Position numbers and translations under genes: made by a program. Positions 34,338-42,680 of a DNA stretch of 64,000 bases are shown one piece after another (positions within the stretch are counted from its first letter, which is position 1; each line of letters starts with the position of its first letter). The notes below the pieces were generated by a model that worked only from the letters and a program-made list of their open reading frames with translations, ran no database searches and was not told where the DNA came from. This DNA comes from Prevotella sp. Lineage in GTDB: Bacteria; Bacteroidota; Bacteroidia; Bacteroidales; Bacteroidaceae. The stretch spans positions 1 to 64,000 of the forward strand of contig JAGBJJ010000009.1 in NCBI GenBank assembly GCA_017934525.1. The letters are read 5' to 3'.

Positions 34338-35576
34338 ATGTTAAAAAGACTTTTCCTTATATGTCTCTTCATCGTTGGCGTGGTGGCTTCGGCAGCTGCC
34401 GACAAGCGCAAGTTCGTGCTCGTCATTGATGCGGGGCATGGCGGTCATGACGCCGGTGCCGTGGGGGCGGTGTCGAAAGAGAAAAACCTGACGCTCAAGT
34501 ATGCCCTGGCTTTCGGACAGATGGTGGAACGCAACTGCCCCGACGTGAGCGTCGTATACACTCGCAAGACCGACCGCTTCCTGGAGCTGTGGCAGCGGGC
34601 TGAGATAGCCAACAAGCATAAGGCCGACCTCTTTATTTCAATACATATCAACTCGCTGCCGAAAGGCAGGGTGGCCAGAGGCTTCCAGACCTACACCCTT
34701 GGGCGCAGCCGCACCACGGGCTCGGGCAAGGGATACATTGAGAATCTGCAGGTGGCAAAGCGCGAGAATGCGGTCATCCTGCTGGAGAAGGACTACAAGC
34801 AGCGCTATCAGGGATACGATCCTAACTCGCCTGAAAGCGATATCATGTTCGAGTTTATTCAAGACGACAACATGGAGCGCAGCGTGGAGCTGGCCAAGCT
34901 CATGCAGCGCAATGTGTGTGCTGCCACTGGGCGCAGGGACATGGGCGCGCATCAAGACAATCTGGCTGTGCTCCGGCTGACGTCGATGCCCGGCTGCCTG
35001 ATTGAGCTGGGATTCATCTCCACGAAAGACGAGGAGGCTTTCATGAACTCTAAGGAGGCCACCGGCAAGTATGCCCGAGGCATATTCAACGCCTTTGTGG
35101 CTTACAAGAAAGCCCGTGGTTGGGCCGGCGTGTCAAAGGTTGACGATGCGCCCCAGAACAAGCCGGTGCAACAGTCGCCGAAGCCGGAGGCGCAGCCTGT
35201 GCAACCGGAGAAAAACAAACAGCCTCAGACGGCTGACAGTGCTGCGAAGAGCAGCCTGCCTGCCATCGCGCCGCTCATACAGGCCCAGGCGGAGCCCTCA
35301 GGGCTACCTGTGTTTAAGGTGCAGATAATGGCAAGCGACCGGCAGATTCGGGAAGGAAACAAACTGCTGAAGGGACTCACTGGCGTTGACTGCTACAGAG
35401 AGCACGGCATGTGGAAGTACACCGTAGGCGCATCGACCGATTACAACGAAATCTACCGCCTGCGCAAAGAAGTGATACAGAAGTTCCCGCAGGCCTTCAT
35501 CATAGCCTTTAAAAACGGCGAGAGGGTCGATGTGCAGGCTGCCATACAGGAGTTTAAGAAAAACAAACGAAATTAG
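34338..35576 (+). CDS. N-acetylmuramoyl-L-alanine amidase with SPOR-like end
   Basis: 412 residues with a signal peptide (to about ASAAA). The AmiC-type zinc amidase domain spans about 24-225: VIDAGHGGHDAGA (zinc His), KEKNLTLKYAL (zinc Glu), LFISIHINS (zinc His) and PGCLIELGFIS with the catalytic Glu. It removes stem peptides from peptidoglycan in the periplasm during cell separation. A Pro/Gln-rich linker (about 275-325) leads to a C-terminal region (VFKVQIMAS, VDCYREHGMWKYTVG) that looks like a SPOR fold, which binds denuded septal glycan. The MCE gene follows after 28 bp, as is common in Bacteroidetes. Confidence 0.92.
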   Translation: MLKRLFLICLFIVGVVASAAADKRKFVLVIDAGHGGHDAGAVGAVSKEKNLTLKYALAFGQMVERNCPDVSVVYTRKTDRFLELWQRAEIANKHKADLFISIHINSLPKGRVARGFQTYTLGRSRTTGSGKGYIENLQVAKRENAVILLEKDYKQRYQGYDPNSPESDIMFEFIQDDNMERSVELAKLMQRNVCAATGRRDMGAHQDNLAVLRLTSMPGCLIELGFISTKDEEAFMNSKEATGKYARGIFNAFVAYKKARGWAGVSKVDDAPQNKPVQQSPKPEAQPVQPEKNKQPQTADSAAKSSLPAIAPLIQAQAEPSGLPVFKVQIMASDRQIREGNKLLKGLTGVDCYREHGMWKYTVGASTDYNEIYRLRKEVIQKFPQAFIIAFKNGERVDVQAAIQEFKKNKRN

Positions 35577-35604
35577 ACACATTATATAATATATATCAAA
35601 ATAT

Positions 35605-36507
35605 ATGAAATTCTTCACCAGTGAGGTCAAGATTGGCCTCGTAGCTATAGCCGGAGTCGTCATCCTGTTCTTCGGACTGTCGTTTCTGAAAGGTCTTACC
35701 ATGTTCTCATCCGGCAACAACTATTTTGCACGGTTTGAGAATATCAGCGGGGTGAGCGCTTCAAGTCCTGTCTATGCCAACGGCTTCAGAGTGGGCGTGG
35801 TGGAGCGCATTGACTACGACTACTCGCGGCCCGACAACATCGTGGCCATGCTGGGGCTCGACCGACAAATGCGGCTGCCTAAGGGCACCACGGTGGAGAT
35901 AACCAGCGACCTCCTTGGCAACGTGCAGCTACAGCTCAAGATGGGCAACGACATGTCCAGTCTGCTCAGCGTGGGCGACACCATCAGTGGTGCCGTGCAG
36001 CAGAGCATCATGAGCAAAGCTGGCGACATGGTGCCGCAGGTGGAGCAGATGCTGCCCAAGCTCGACTCTATTCTGGCTTCTCTCAATGCCCTGCTGGCCG
36101 ACCCTGCCCTCAGCAGCTCGCTGCACAACGTAGAACGCGTGACGGCCAGTCTCACCTCTACCACACAACAGCTGGGACAGCTCTCTGCCCAGCTGAACCG
36201 GCAGGTGCCGCAGATGATGAGCAAGGCCGACGGCGTGCTGGCCAACACAGAGGGACTCACCCGGAAACTGGGCGACATTGACTTCCAACAGACTATGCAG
36301 AGGGTAGACGCCACGCTGGGTAATCTGCAGCAGACAACGGCTTCGCTCAACAACAACGAAGGCACCCTGGGCCTCATGCTGCGCGATCCGCAGCTCTACA
36401 ACAGCCTGAATGCAACCGTCAGGAGTGCCGACTCGCTGCTAAATGACATCAAACAGCATCCCAAGCGCTATATCAATGTGTCGGTATTCGGCAGAAAAGA
36501 GAAGTAA
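35605..36507 (+). CDS. MlaD/MCE-domain lipid-transport protein
   Basis: 300 residues. One N-terminal membrane helix (VGLVAIAGVVILFFGLSFL, about 11-29) is followed by an MCE domain (about 37-115: NNYFARFENISGVSASSPVYANGFRVGVVERI, LPKGTTVEITSDLLGNVQL). The rest is a long helical tail with Leu/Gln-rich heptads. MCE proteins form hexameric rings that carry phospholipids between inner and outer membranes, working with a permease and ATPase (not in this window). It is co-directional with the amidase (28-bp gap). Confidence 0.9.
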   Translation: MKFFTSEVKIGLVAIAGVVILFFGLSFLKGLTMFSSGNNYFARFENISGVSASSPVYANGFRVGVVERIDYDYSRPDNIVAMLGLDRQMRLPKGTTVEITSDLLGNVQLQLKMGNDMSSLLSVGDTISGAVQQSIMSKAGDMVPQVEQMLPKLDSILASLNALLADPALSSSLHNVERVTASLTSTTQQLGQLSAQLNRQVPQMMSKADGVLANTEGLTRKLGDIDFQQTMQRVDATLGNLQQTTASLNNNEGTLGLMLRDPQLYNSLNATVRSADSLLNDIKQHPKRYINVSVFGRKEK

Positions 36508-36790
36508 TTTTTATTTTGTCTAAATAAAAAACGAGTCGGAAAACTCTTTTTCCTGTTTGTAATTGCTTGATACATAGTATTTTGAAAACCTGCAACAGGG
36601 AGGACAGTCGAAAATTCGTGAAACACCATAAACGCCCATAAAATAGTGAGTTACGGAGTTTGTAAACACAGACAATAAAATCGTGCAATTTGCAAGATTA
36701 AAAAAAAATTACGAACTTTGCACTCGAATTTGAAAGCAAAACAAGACAAAACTTGTAGCTTACTGTTGAAACTATTAATGAACGCCCGCG
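36508..36790. other. A/T-rich gap upstream of dnaA
   Basis: 283 bp without a gene. I looked for DnaA boxes of the TTATCCACA type and saw none, so I do not call an origin. An imperfect -7-like element (TACGAACTTTG, three bases too long between TA and TTTG) lies at about 36711-36721, 70 bp before the dnaA ATG. Confidence 0.4.
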
Positions 36791-38200
36791 ATGAATCAGA
36801 GTCATAAGGCGCTTTGGACTAACTGCCTTCATCTCATCAGGCAGAACGTCACAGAGCAGATCTTTAAAACGTGGTTCGAGCCCATTGTCTTCGAGAGCTA
36901 CGACGAAGCGAAGAAGACGGTGCTGGTGCAAGTTCCGAGTCCGTACATCTACGAGTACTTGGAGCAGTATTACGTGCGTCTGATGGGGTGGGCTCTGACC
37001 AATAGTTTCAAGACAAGCGTAAAACTCACCTACAGGCTGGTCACCGACATGGAAAACCAGCTGACACAGGATGTGGAGAGTGATTCTGATGTCGATATAG
37101 AAGGACCCGCCCCCACCACGCGGGGCAACAAGTCGCCCACCGTGCTCGATGCCGTGACGCCCCAGAGTCTGAACCCGCAGCTTGACCCGAGGAAAAACTT
37201 CGACAACTTCATCGAAGGTGACAGCAACAAGCTGCCGCGCACCGTGGGTATCTCAATAGCCGAGCATCCGGGCAAGTCTACTTTCAATCCCTTCTTCATC
37301 TTCGGCCCTTCCGGCTGCGGAAAGACCCACCTTGTCAATGCCATCGGCGTGCGCTGCAAGAAGCTCTATCCGCAGAAGCGTGTGCTGTACGTCTCGGCAC
37401 GTCTCTTCCAGGTGCAGTACACCGACGCCGTTAGGCAGAACACCACCAACGACTTCATTAATTTCTACCAGACCATCGACGTGCTTATCGTCGACGATAT
37501 ACAGGAGTGGGCCAGTTCACCCAGGACGCTCGACACCTTCTTCCATATCTTCGATCATCTCTTCCGGCTGGGCAAGCAGATTATTCTGGCCAGCGACCGG
37601 CCGCCGGTGGATCTTGCCGGCGTGAAAGACCGTCTGCTGACGCGTTTCTCCTGCGGACTGATTGCCGAGCTTGAGAAGCCTAACGTGCAGCTGTGCGTCG
37701 ACATTCTCAACTCGAAGTGCCGTCGCGACGGCCTGAAGATTCCCGTCGATGTCATCCAGTTTATTGCCCAGACGGCCAATGGCTCCGTGCGCGACCTGGA
37801 GGGTGTGGTCAATTCGCTCATGGCCTATAGTATCGTCTATAACTCAAACATCGACATGCATCTGGCTGAGCGTGTCATCAAGCGGGCCGTCAAGGTAGAC
37901 AACCATCCGCTCACCGTCGATGATATTCTCGAAGTGGTGTGCCGCCACTATGGCGTGAGTCAGCAAAACGTGTTCAGCAAGAGCCGCAAGCGCGACTATG
38001 TGCAGGTGCGTCAGGTGTCGATGTATCTGGCACAGAAGTACACCAAGATGCCTGCTTCGCGCATCGGCCAGCTTATTGGCGGGCGCGACCACTCCACCGT
38101 GCTCCACAGCTGCAGCGCCGTAGAGCAGCGGTTGAAGGTTGACAAGGCTTTCTATGAGGAGTTGGGCAGCATTGAGCGCTCCTTCAAGTTGAAGCAGTGA
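36791..38200 (+). CDS. dnaA: Chromosomal replication initiator DnaA
   Basis: 469 residues. Domain I (about 1-90) starts WTNCLHLIRQNVTEQIFKTWFEPI. The AAA+ domain has Walker A FGPSGCGKTHLVNAIG (about 177-192) and Walker B VLIVDDIQEW, and the sensor region RLLTRFSCGLIAELEKP. The C-terminal DNA-binding domain has the DnaA signature MPASRIGQLIGGRDHSTVLHSC (about 424-445), which recognises DnaA boxes. It initiates replication at oriC. It stands alone here; the usual dnaN partner is not adjacent, as is common in Bacteroidetes. A hairpin with a T-run overlaps its stop codon. Confidence 0.98.
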   Translation: MNQSHKALWTNCLHLIRQNVTEQIFKTWFEPIVFESYDEAKKTVLVQVPSPYIYEYLEQYYVRLMGWALTNSFKTSVKLTYRLVTDMENQLTQDVESDSDVDIEGPAPTTRGNKSPTVLDAVTPQSLNPQLDPRKNFDNFIEGDSNKLPRTVGISIAEHPGKSTFNPFFIFGPSGCGKTHLVNAIGVRCKKLYPQKRVLYVSARLFQVQYTDAVRQNTTNDFINFYQTIDVLIVDDIQEWASSPRTLDTFFHIFDHLFRLGKQIILASDRPPVDLAGVKDRLLTRFSCGLIAELEKPNVQLCVDILNSKCRRDGLKIPVDVIQFIAQTANGSVRDLEGVVNSLMAYSIVYNSNIDMHLAERVIKRAVKVDNHPLTVDDILEVVCRHYGVSQQNVFSKSRKRDYVQVRQVSMYLAQKYTKMPASRIGQLIGGRDHSTVLHSCSAVEQRLKVDKAFYEELGSIERSFKLKQ

Positions 38201-38236
38201 GCAGGCCATCCGCCACTCGCTGCTTTTGTTTTTTTT
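38193..38236 (+). terminator. Intrinsic terminator overlapping the dnaA stop
   Basis: AGCAGTGAG (38193-38201) pairs with CTCGCTGCT (38216-38224, one wobble) and is followed by TTTGTTTTTTTT. Confidence 0.6.
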
Positions 38237-38271
38237 ATCATGGTGCTTAACGTAATTTAACCTGGCAGTCA

Positions 38272-38302
38272 TTGTTTATTTGTGATACTTTCGCTACTTT
38301 TG
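38272..38302 (+). promoter_or_regulatory. Promoter of the cohesin-like secreted protein gene
   Basis: TTG (38272-38274), a 20-bp spacer and TACTTTTG (38295-38302) match the consensus. The start codon is then ATG 38392, not the in-frame TTG at 38272. Confidence 0.7.
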
Positions 38303-38391
38303 CATCAGAAAAAACATGTGCCTCGTCTTTAGAGCAGAAGAGGGCGGGGCATTTTGCAAATGTCTTAGTTGAATCAAATAATTGTATTTAT

Positions 38392-39639
38392 ATGAGAGAA
38401 AGACTACTTTCTACACTTTGCGTTTTGTTTGCCGCCTGCAGTGTGGCAATGGCTGACGTGTTTCACGTAAACGATGTGAAAATCAGAAAAGGCAGGTTGG
38501 GCGAGTTGGCCATACAGCTGACGCTTCCCACCGATGCCCGCTATAGAGGCTTCCAGTTTGACCTTAGCCTGCCCCAAGGCTTCAGTGTGAAGGCCGATAA
38601 CAACCAAGAGCCAGGCTTCACCTTAGGAGATGGCTTCGGGGATATCATAGGCAGCTCCAATTATACTGAGAGCGACAACCACGGCGTGGCGCGCTATCTG
38701 TTCTATTATATGTCAGTCAGCGAGGAGAGCGGCTTCCTCCCCGACGGCAGTGTGCTGACGTTGCCCTTGCAGGTGGATGCATCTGTCGAGGAAGGGCAGT
38801 ATCAGGCCACGCTGCATGATATTGCTTTCTCGCAGCCTGTAGCCGGAAGCAGTGAAGTAAAGTCGGTCAGTGCCGATGACATCACGTTCAATCTGGAAGT
38901 CGTGTCCGACATTCTGATGCTCAGTGAAGACGACGTCATGCCGCCGGCAGCTACCAATGAGAAAGAGAACATCATAGTGAAACGCACCGTCAAGGTCGGT
39001 GAATGGAGCACGCTCTGCCTGCCTTTCGACATGACGGGCGAGCAACTGGCCGACGCCTTCGGCAGCGATGCTATGCTGGCTTACTTCAGAAGCTATAGTA
39101 TGGATGAGAATACCAGCACCATCAACGTAAACTTCGAGACGGTAGACCTCTCGGACGGTCTGGTGGCCAACTATCCCTACATTGTGAAGACATCGGCCGA
39201 CGTGAGCGAATTCTCGCTGATGGCCGTCTACGAGCCCGACGAGAGCAATGCCGTGGCAATTTACGAGACAGGCAGCGGACCCAGAAAGACCCTGATGGGC
39301 TCCTTCTTCGGCACATTGAGAGCCGGCACGATGGTGCCCGAGGGTGCTCTCTTCATCAGCGACAACCTGTTCTGGTATTCTGTGGGTAAAACGTCAATCA
39401 AGGCTTTCCGTGCCTACCTCGATCTGACTGACAAACTTGATTTGACTGATGACAGCGCCGCATCGAACGTGAAACTGGTGGTAGATGGCGATGTGACTAC
39501 AGGCATCGGGTTGGCAGCAGTTGGTCAGCGTGCGGCGGGTCATAGCATGGGCGTATTCGATCTGCAGGGACGCCGCGTTGATGTCGTCTCGCAGAAAGGC
39601 ATCTATGTGAAGGACGGCAAGAAGGTGATAGTGAAATAA
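38392..39639 (+). CDS. Secreted protein with cohesin-like and 'STLCLPF' domains, type IX tail
   Basis: 415 residues. A signal peptide ends near SVAMA. Residues about 20-180 form a beta-sandwich resembling cohesin-like folds (GELAIQLTLPTDARYRGFQFDLSLPQGFSV, with alternating strands). A second domain opens with VGEWSTLCLPFDMTGEQLADAFG, a pattern I recognise from many Prevotella surface proteins of unknown function, and closes with SIKAFRAYLDL. The end (FDLQGRRVDV...KGIYVKDGKKVIVK) is a type IX secretion signal. No catalytic motif is seen; a binding or structural role at the surface is likely. The 62-residue peptide gene follows after 29 bp. Confidence 0.7.
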   Translation: MRERLLSTLCVLFAACSVAMADVFHVNDVKIRKGRLGELAIQLTLPTDARYRGFQFDLSLPQGFSVKADNNQEPGFTLGDGFGDIIGSSNYTESDNHGVARYLFYYMSVSEESGFLPDGSVLTLPLQVDASVEEGQYQATLHDIAFSQPVAGSSEVKSVSADDITFNLEVVSDILMLSEDDVMPPAATNEKENIIVKRTVKVGEWSTLCLPFDMTGEQLADAFGSDAMLAYFRSYSMDENTSTINVNFETVDLSDGLVANYPYIVKTSADVSEFSLMAVYEPDESNAVAIYETGSGPRKTLMGSFFGTLRAGTMVPEGALFISDNLFWYSVGKTSIKAFRAYLDLTDKLDLTDDSAASNVKLVVDGDVTTGIGLAAVGQRAAGHSMGVFDLQGRRVDVVSQKGIYVKDGKKVIVK

Positions 39640-39668
39640 AAGGTTATCAAAAGTATAAAAATCAGAAT

Positions 39669-39857
39669 ATGAGAAAAGAATATTTAATCCCTGCTACTGC
39701 CATTGCAACAACCGAGATTCAGCCCCTGCTGAGGGGGTCTGTGAGATCTGACATAGGCATTGATTATGGCGGTGTAGATGAAGAAGGCACGAAAGAGCCT
39801 GCCTCGCGTCAGCACAAGAGCGTGTGGGACGACGAGGACGAGGAAGACCAGTATTGA
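39669..39857 (+). CDS. Small acidic peptide, 62 residues, of unknown role
   Basis: Starts MRKEYLIPATAIATTEIQPLLRG and continues SVRSDIGIDYGGVDEEG, with an acidic end (WDDEDEEDQY). No signal peptide, no membrane segment. The two-part build, a short basic/hydrophobic leader with an LL-G-S step and an acidic Gly/Asp-rich core, suggests a processed or modified peptide, but no modification enzyme is beside it. I have an impression that similar small proteins recur next to type IX cargo genes in Prevotella; that is memory, not a search. It follows the cohesin-like gene after 29 bp and is probably on the same transcript. Codon use and length make it a credible gene. Confidence 0.55.
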   Translation: MRKEYLIPATAIATTEIQPLLRGSVRSDIGIDYGGVDEEGTKEPASRQHKSVWDDEDEEDQY

Positions 39858-40033
39858 TACAGCAGCAGACTGCTGAAGAGTGGGGAATGAGAAGCGCGGA
39901 TTGCCGTTTGTCGTTCCTCACTTTTTTTTCGTGCATCCTCTTGTCCTTTTTCCTGTTTCCCCCATTCTTTCAGAAAAAAAACTTTGGTTGCCCGTGCAAG
40001 ATTTTGTAACTATGCAGTTGATAAAAGAAAGAC

Positions 40034-40639
40034 ATGATGAAAAAAAACAACGACACAACTATGAGACGACCAATACAATTCGTGTGGCTGCTGGTAGCCT
40101 TCGTGCTCGGGAGCTGCGCTGTTGACGACGGTGACACGGGCGCATCCCCCGGTCCCTTCGGAGAAAGCATACTCCCTGCAACATATCTTTGCCAGTGGGA
40201 TGCCGATGGCGCCGGCAGCTCTACAGTGACGTTGAGCGGCAACAGTCTCGTCATAGCCAATCCGCCCGAAGCCTACTGGGCGTCGCTGGCCGGCTGTTAC
40301 TACCAGTCCGCTGCCGGCGAAGAGCATCGTCTCTGTTTCCAGCTTACCCATGTGGGCTACTCGTCGCAGTCGAACGTCTACAACCTTTCCTCTGAGCCGT
40401 ATGACAGTCATGGCGCTCCTTATGCCGTCAGCGTCGCAACGACGGAAGACGACGGGCAGCAGCACCGTATGACACTCGGTGTAAGTGCCGACAGCAAACT
40501 GCTGGTCAACAAATACAACGGTACGATGGCGCTTTACCTGCGCCTGCTGTCGCTGAGCATCGACGGAGAGGAAGCTGTGCGCTTCGGCGCCGACGGGTTG
40601 CTGATGATGCTCAGCAGCACAGGCGGCAACCACGACTGA
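40034..40639 (+). CDS. Hypothetical lipoprotein
   Basis: 201 residues. A lipoprotein signal ends at VLGSC (Cys28 from ATG 40034, or Cys19 from the alternative ATG at 40061). The mature part is beta-rich with YLCQWDADGAGSSTVTLSGNSLVIANPP, a Tyr/Ser-rich middle and LYLRLLSLSIDGEEAVRFGADGLLMML. I do not recognise a family. It lies 25 bp ahead of the ECF sigma gene, so it may be part of the same regulated unit; it could be a target or sensor of the envelope stress pathway. No promoter of the standard form was found. Confidence 0.65.
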   Translation: MMKKNNDTTMRRPIQFVWLLVAFVLGSCAVDDGDTGASPGPFGESILPATYLCQWDADGAGSSTVTLSGNSLVIANPPEAYWASLAGCYYQSAAGEEHRLCFQLTHVGYSSQSNVYNLSSEPYDSHGAPYAVSVATTEDDGQQHRMTLGVSADSKLLVNKYNGTMALYLRLLSLSIDGEEAVRFGADGLLMMLSSTGGNHD

Positions 40640-40664
40640 CCAGTTCACTGACACATCATCGAGA

Positions 40665-41213
40665 ATGGCCGAAGAACAGCTGATCAAACGCATTCACCAG
40701 GGCGACCGCAGGGCTCAGCGTGAGCTCTATGATGCCTATGCCGGCATGGCGATGGCCACGGCCATGCGTTATGTGGCCGACCGTGACGCTGCGTGCGACG
40801 TGCTGCAAGAGTCGTTTTGCAAGATTTTCACCACCATCGGCCGCTTCGAGTATCGCGGCGAGGGCTCGCTCAAGGGCTGGGTGATGCGGGTGGTGAGCAA
40901 CGAGGCCATCGACTGGCTGAAGCGCCGCCATCGGCTGCAGCCCATGACGCTCGACGATGTCCCCGAGCTTGACAGTATGACTGACGAAGCACCCGATGTG
41001 GGCAGCGTGACGATGGAGACCCTGCAGCAAATGATAGAGCAGTTGCCCGACGGCTATCGCACCGTGTTCTGTCTTTACGTTCTCGACCGTCTGAGCCACA
41101 GGGAAATAGCCCGTCTGCTCGACATTAAAGAAAACACCTCCGCCTCGCAGCTGCTACGTGCCAAGCGGATGCTCGCCCGAATGATTAACGACTATAAACG
41201 CCACCAGATATGA
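40665..41213 (+). CDS. ECF-type RNA polymerase sigma factor
   Basis: 182 residues. Region 2 has YDAYAGMAMATAMRYVADRDAACDVLQESFCKIF (core binding) and WVMRVVSNEAIDWLKRR. Region 4 has LPDGYRTVFCLYVLDRLSHREIARLLDIKENTSASQLLRAKRML, a helix-turn-helix for the -35 element. Such factors switch on envelope-related regulons. Its stop overlaps the next ATG by 4 bp (ATGA), so it is translationally coupled to the barrel protein, which probably takes the place of an anti-sigma factor. Confidence 0.93.
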   Translation: MAEEQLIKRIHQGDRRAQRELYDAYAGMAMATAMRYVADRDAACDVLQESFCKIFTTIGRFEYRGEGSLKGWVMRVVSNEAIDWLKRRHRLQPMTLDDVPELDSMTDEAPDVGSVTMETLQQMIEQLPDGYRTVFCLYVLDRLSHREIARLLDIKENTSASQLLRAKRMLARMINDYKRHQI

Positions 41214-42412
41214 TGCAACAAGACTGGACCGAACAGCTACGATCGCGGCTCGACTCCTATGAGGAGCCGGTGCCGGAGCGCGTGTGGGACGAGACGATTC
41301 GCCGCTCGCGCGACAAGGCCCGCCAGGTGGCTCTGCGCCGCTGGGTGGCCGGTGTGGCGGCCGCTGTGCTCCTGCTGGCAGGCAGTTTCATTGTCTGGCA
41401 GGATGGTAACAAGCCACAGCCTGAGGCTGACCTTAGGCGTGGCACAATCAAGTCTGCTGGTATCGCAGAGCACAATGCTTACCAGGCGAATGATGCCACG
41501 TCGCATGCCGCCGCAGCTCATGCCGTGCTTTCCAGACGCCCGCAGCCTGCCAACCTGCAGGCGACTGCGTCCGTGCCGGCCGACACGGTTCGGTTGGTGC
41601 TGCAGGAAATGGCGCAGGAAGTGCTGCAGAATGTGGCGCAGGAAGTGGCGCATGATGTTCGGGCCGACACTATTGACCCGACGATTGCTGACGCCGCCGC
41701 GCCAGCCGCCATCAGCGCCAGCCGCCAGCGTGACCAGCAACAAGGGGCGCAGCTCCCATATCATCGCGGCGGCCATAGTAGTCCGCGGCAGCTGACGTTC
41801 TCGCTGCGCACGTCGAACCTGTTAGCCTCTGGCGGCACCACCACGCTCACTCCCATGCAAATGAGTCGCAATTATATGGGAGCCGCCAGCGAAGCCTTCT
41901 CGCGCCAGTCGCCGATGTATCTGGTGGGCTACGACGAAGAGGCCCACCACCGTCTGCCCATAATGTTCGGCATGTCGGTCAGCATGCCGCTGAGCAGCCG
42001 TTGGTGGCTGGAAACGGGCCTTAGCTACACCCGTCTGTGGTCTACCTTCACCCACCGCTATGCAGCCATTGTGCAGGTCGACGACCAGCACCTCTGCTAT
42101 GTGGGCCTGCCCGTTGCCGCAGGCTACAGCTTCTGGCAGACGCCACGCCTCAGCGCCTATGCCACGGCAGGCGTAGCGGCCGACTGGTGTGTGTCGGCCA
42201 CCATCACATCGGGCAGCATCCGTCGCGACCGCGTGCAGCTGTCGGCCTCGGTCGGTGTTGGTCTGCAGTATCGTTTGCTGTCCTCACTGGGTGTCTATGT
42301 GCAGCCGTCGATGCGCTATTATCCCGACAATGGCAGTGCTCTGCAGAATGTCTACAAGGAGAGCCCCGTCCAGCTGGACCTCCAGTTGGGCTTGCGGTAT
42401 ACGTTGAAGTAA
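41210..42412 (+). CDS. Membrane-anchored protein with outer-membrane beta-barrel half
   Basis: 400 residues. Residues 1-40 are charged and cytoplasmic-looking (RLDSYEEPVPERVWDETIRRSRDKARQ), like the head of anti-sigma proteins. One membrane helix follows (WVAGVAAAVLLLAGSFIVW, about 45-63). An Ala/Gln-rich linker (about 70-190) leads to a C-terminal half (about 200-400) of alternating aromatic strands ending in LGLRYTLK, as in outer-membrane barrels. One chain thus seems to link sigma factor, inner membrane, periplasm and outer membrane. It overlaps the sigma gene by 4 bp. Anti-sigma activity is inferred from position and layout. Confidence 0.75.
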   Translation: MMQQDWTEQLRSRLDSYEEPVPERVWDETIRRSRDKARQVALRRWVAGVAAAVLLLAGSFIVWQDGNKPQPEADLRRGTIKSAGIAEHNAYQANDATSHAAAAHAVLSRRPQPANLQATASVPADTVRLVLQEMAQEVLQNVAQEVAHDVRADTIDPTIADAAAPAAISASRQRDQQQGAQLPYHRGGHSSPRQLTFSLRTSNLLASGGTTTLTPMQMSRNYMGAASEAFSRQSPMYLVGYDEEAHHRLPIMFGMSVSMPLSSRWWLETGLSYTRLWSTFTHRYAAIVQVDDQHLCYVGLPVAAGYSFWQTPRLSAYATAGVAADWCVSATITSGSIRRDRVQLSASVGVGLQYRLLSSLGVYVQPSMRYYPDNGSALQNVYKESPVQLDLQLGLRYTLK

Positions 42413-42498
42413 CGAGTATAGGGTGTTGTATCTTGAATTATTCCCGTCTCCTTGCGATTAAGCGTCGGGAAATGATTTCTCGTGGGAACAAACGACGG

Positions 42499-42520
42499 TG
42501 CCTGAAAAAGGCATTTTTTT
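42499..42520 (+). terminator. Intrinsic terminator of the sigma operon
   Basis: TGCCT (42499-42503) pairs with AGGCA (42509-42513), followed by seven T residues. Confidence 0.7.
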
Positions 42521-42585
42521 ATTGTTGAAATCAAAAACATCAAATGATTTAGCAAAAAACGATGGTCAGGGAGAGATAAAACCGC

Positions 42586-42593
42586 TAACTTTG
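42586..42593 (+). promoter_or_regulatory. -7 element of the PL11 gene
   Basis: TAACTTTG, 88 bp before ATG 42681. No TTG at -33. Confidence 0.5.
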
Positions 42594-42616
42594 CACACAA
42601 ATGCTAACTACTAAAC

Positions 42617-42656
42617 AACTAAGATGTAACCAAACTAAGATACAGCTAAACTAAGA
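42617..42656 (+). repeat. Three 16-bp direct repeats in the PL11 leader
   Basis: AACTAAGA begins at 42617, 42633 and 42649, exactly 16 bp apart, within the A-rich untranslated leader. It may keep the leader unstructured or bind a protein. Confidence 0.55.
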
Positions 42657-42680
42657 CACAACCATTTTTTTAAAAAGACG

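Noticed and set aside
36508..36790. oriC next to dnaA
   Set aside because: No cluster of TTATCCACA-type boxes seen; in this phylum the origin is often not beside dnaA.
38272..38391. Upstream extension of the cohesin-like protein
   Set aside because: The in-frame TTG at 38272 is the -33 element of the promoter; the signal peptide begins at ATG 38392.
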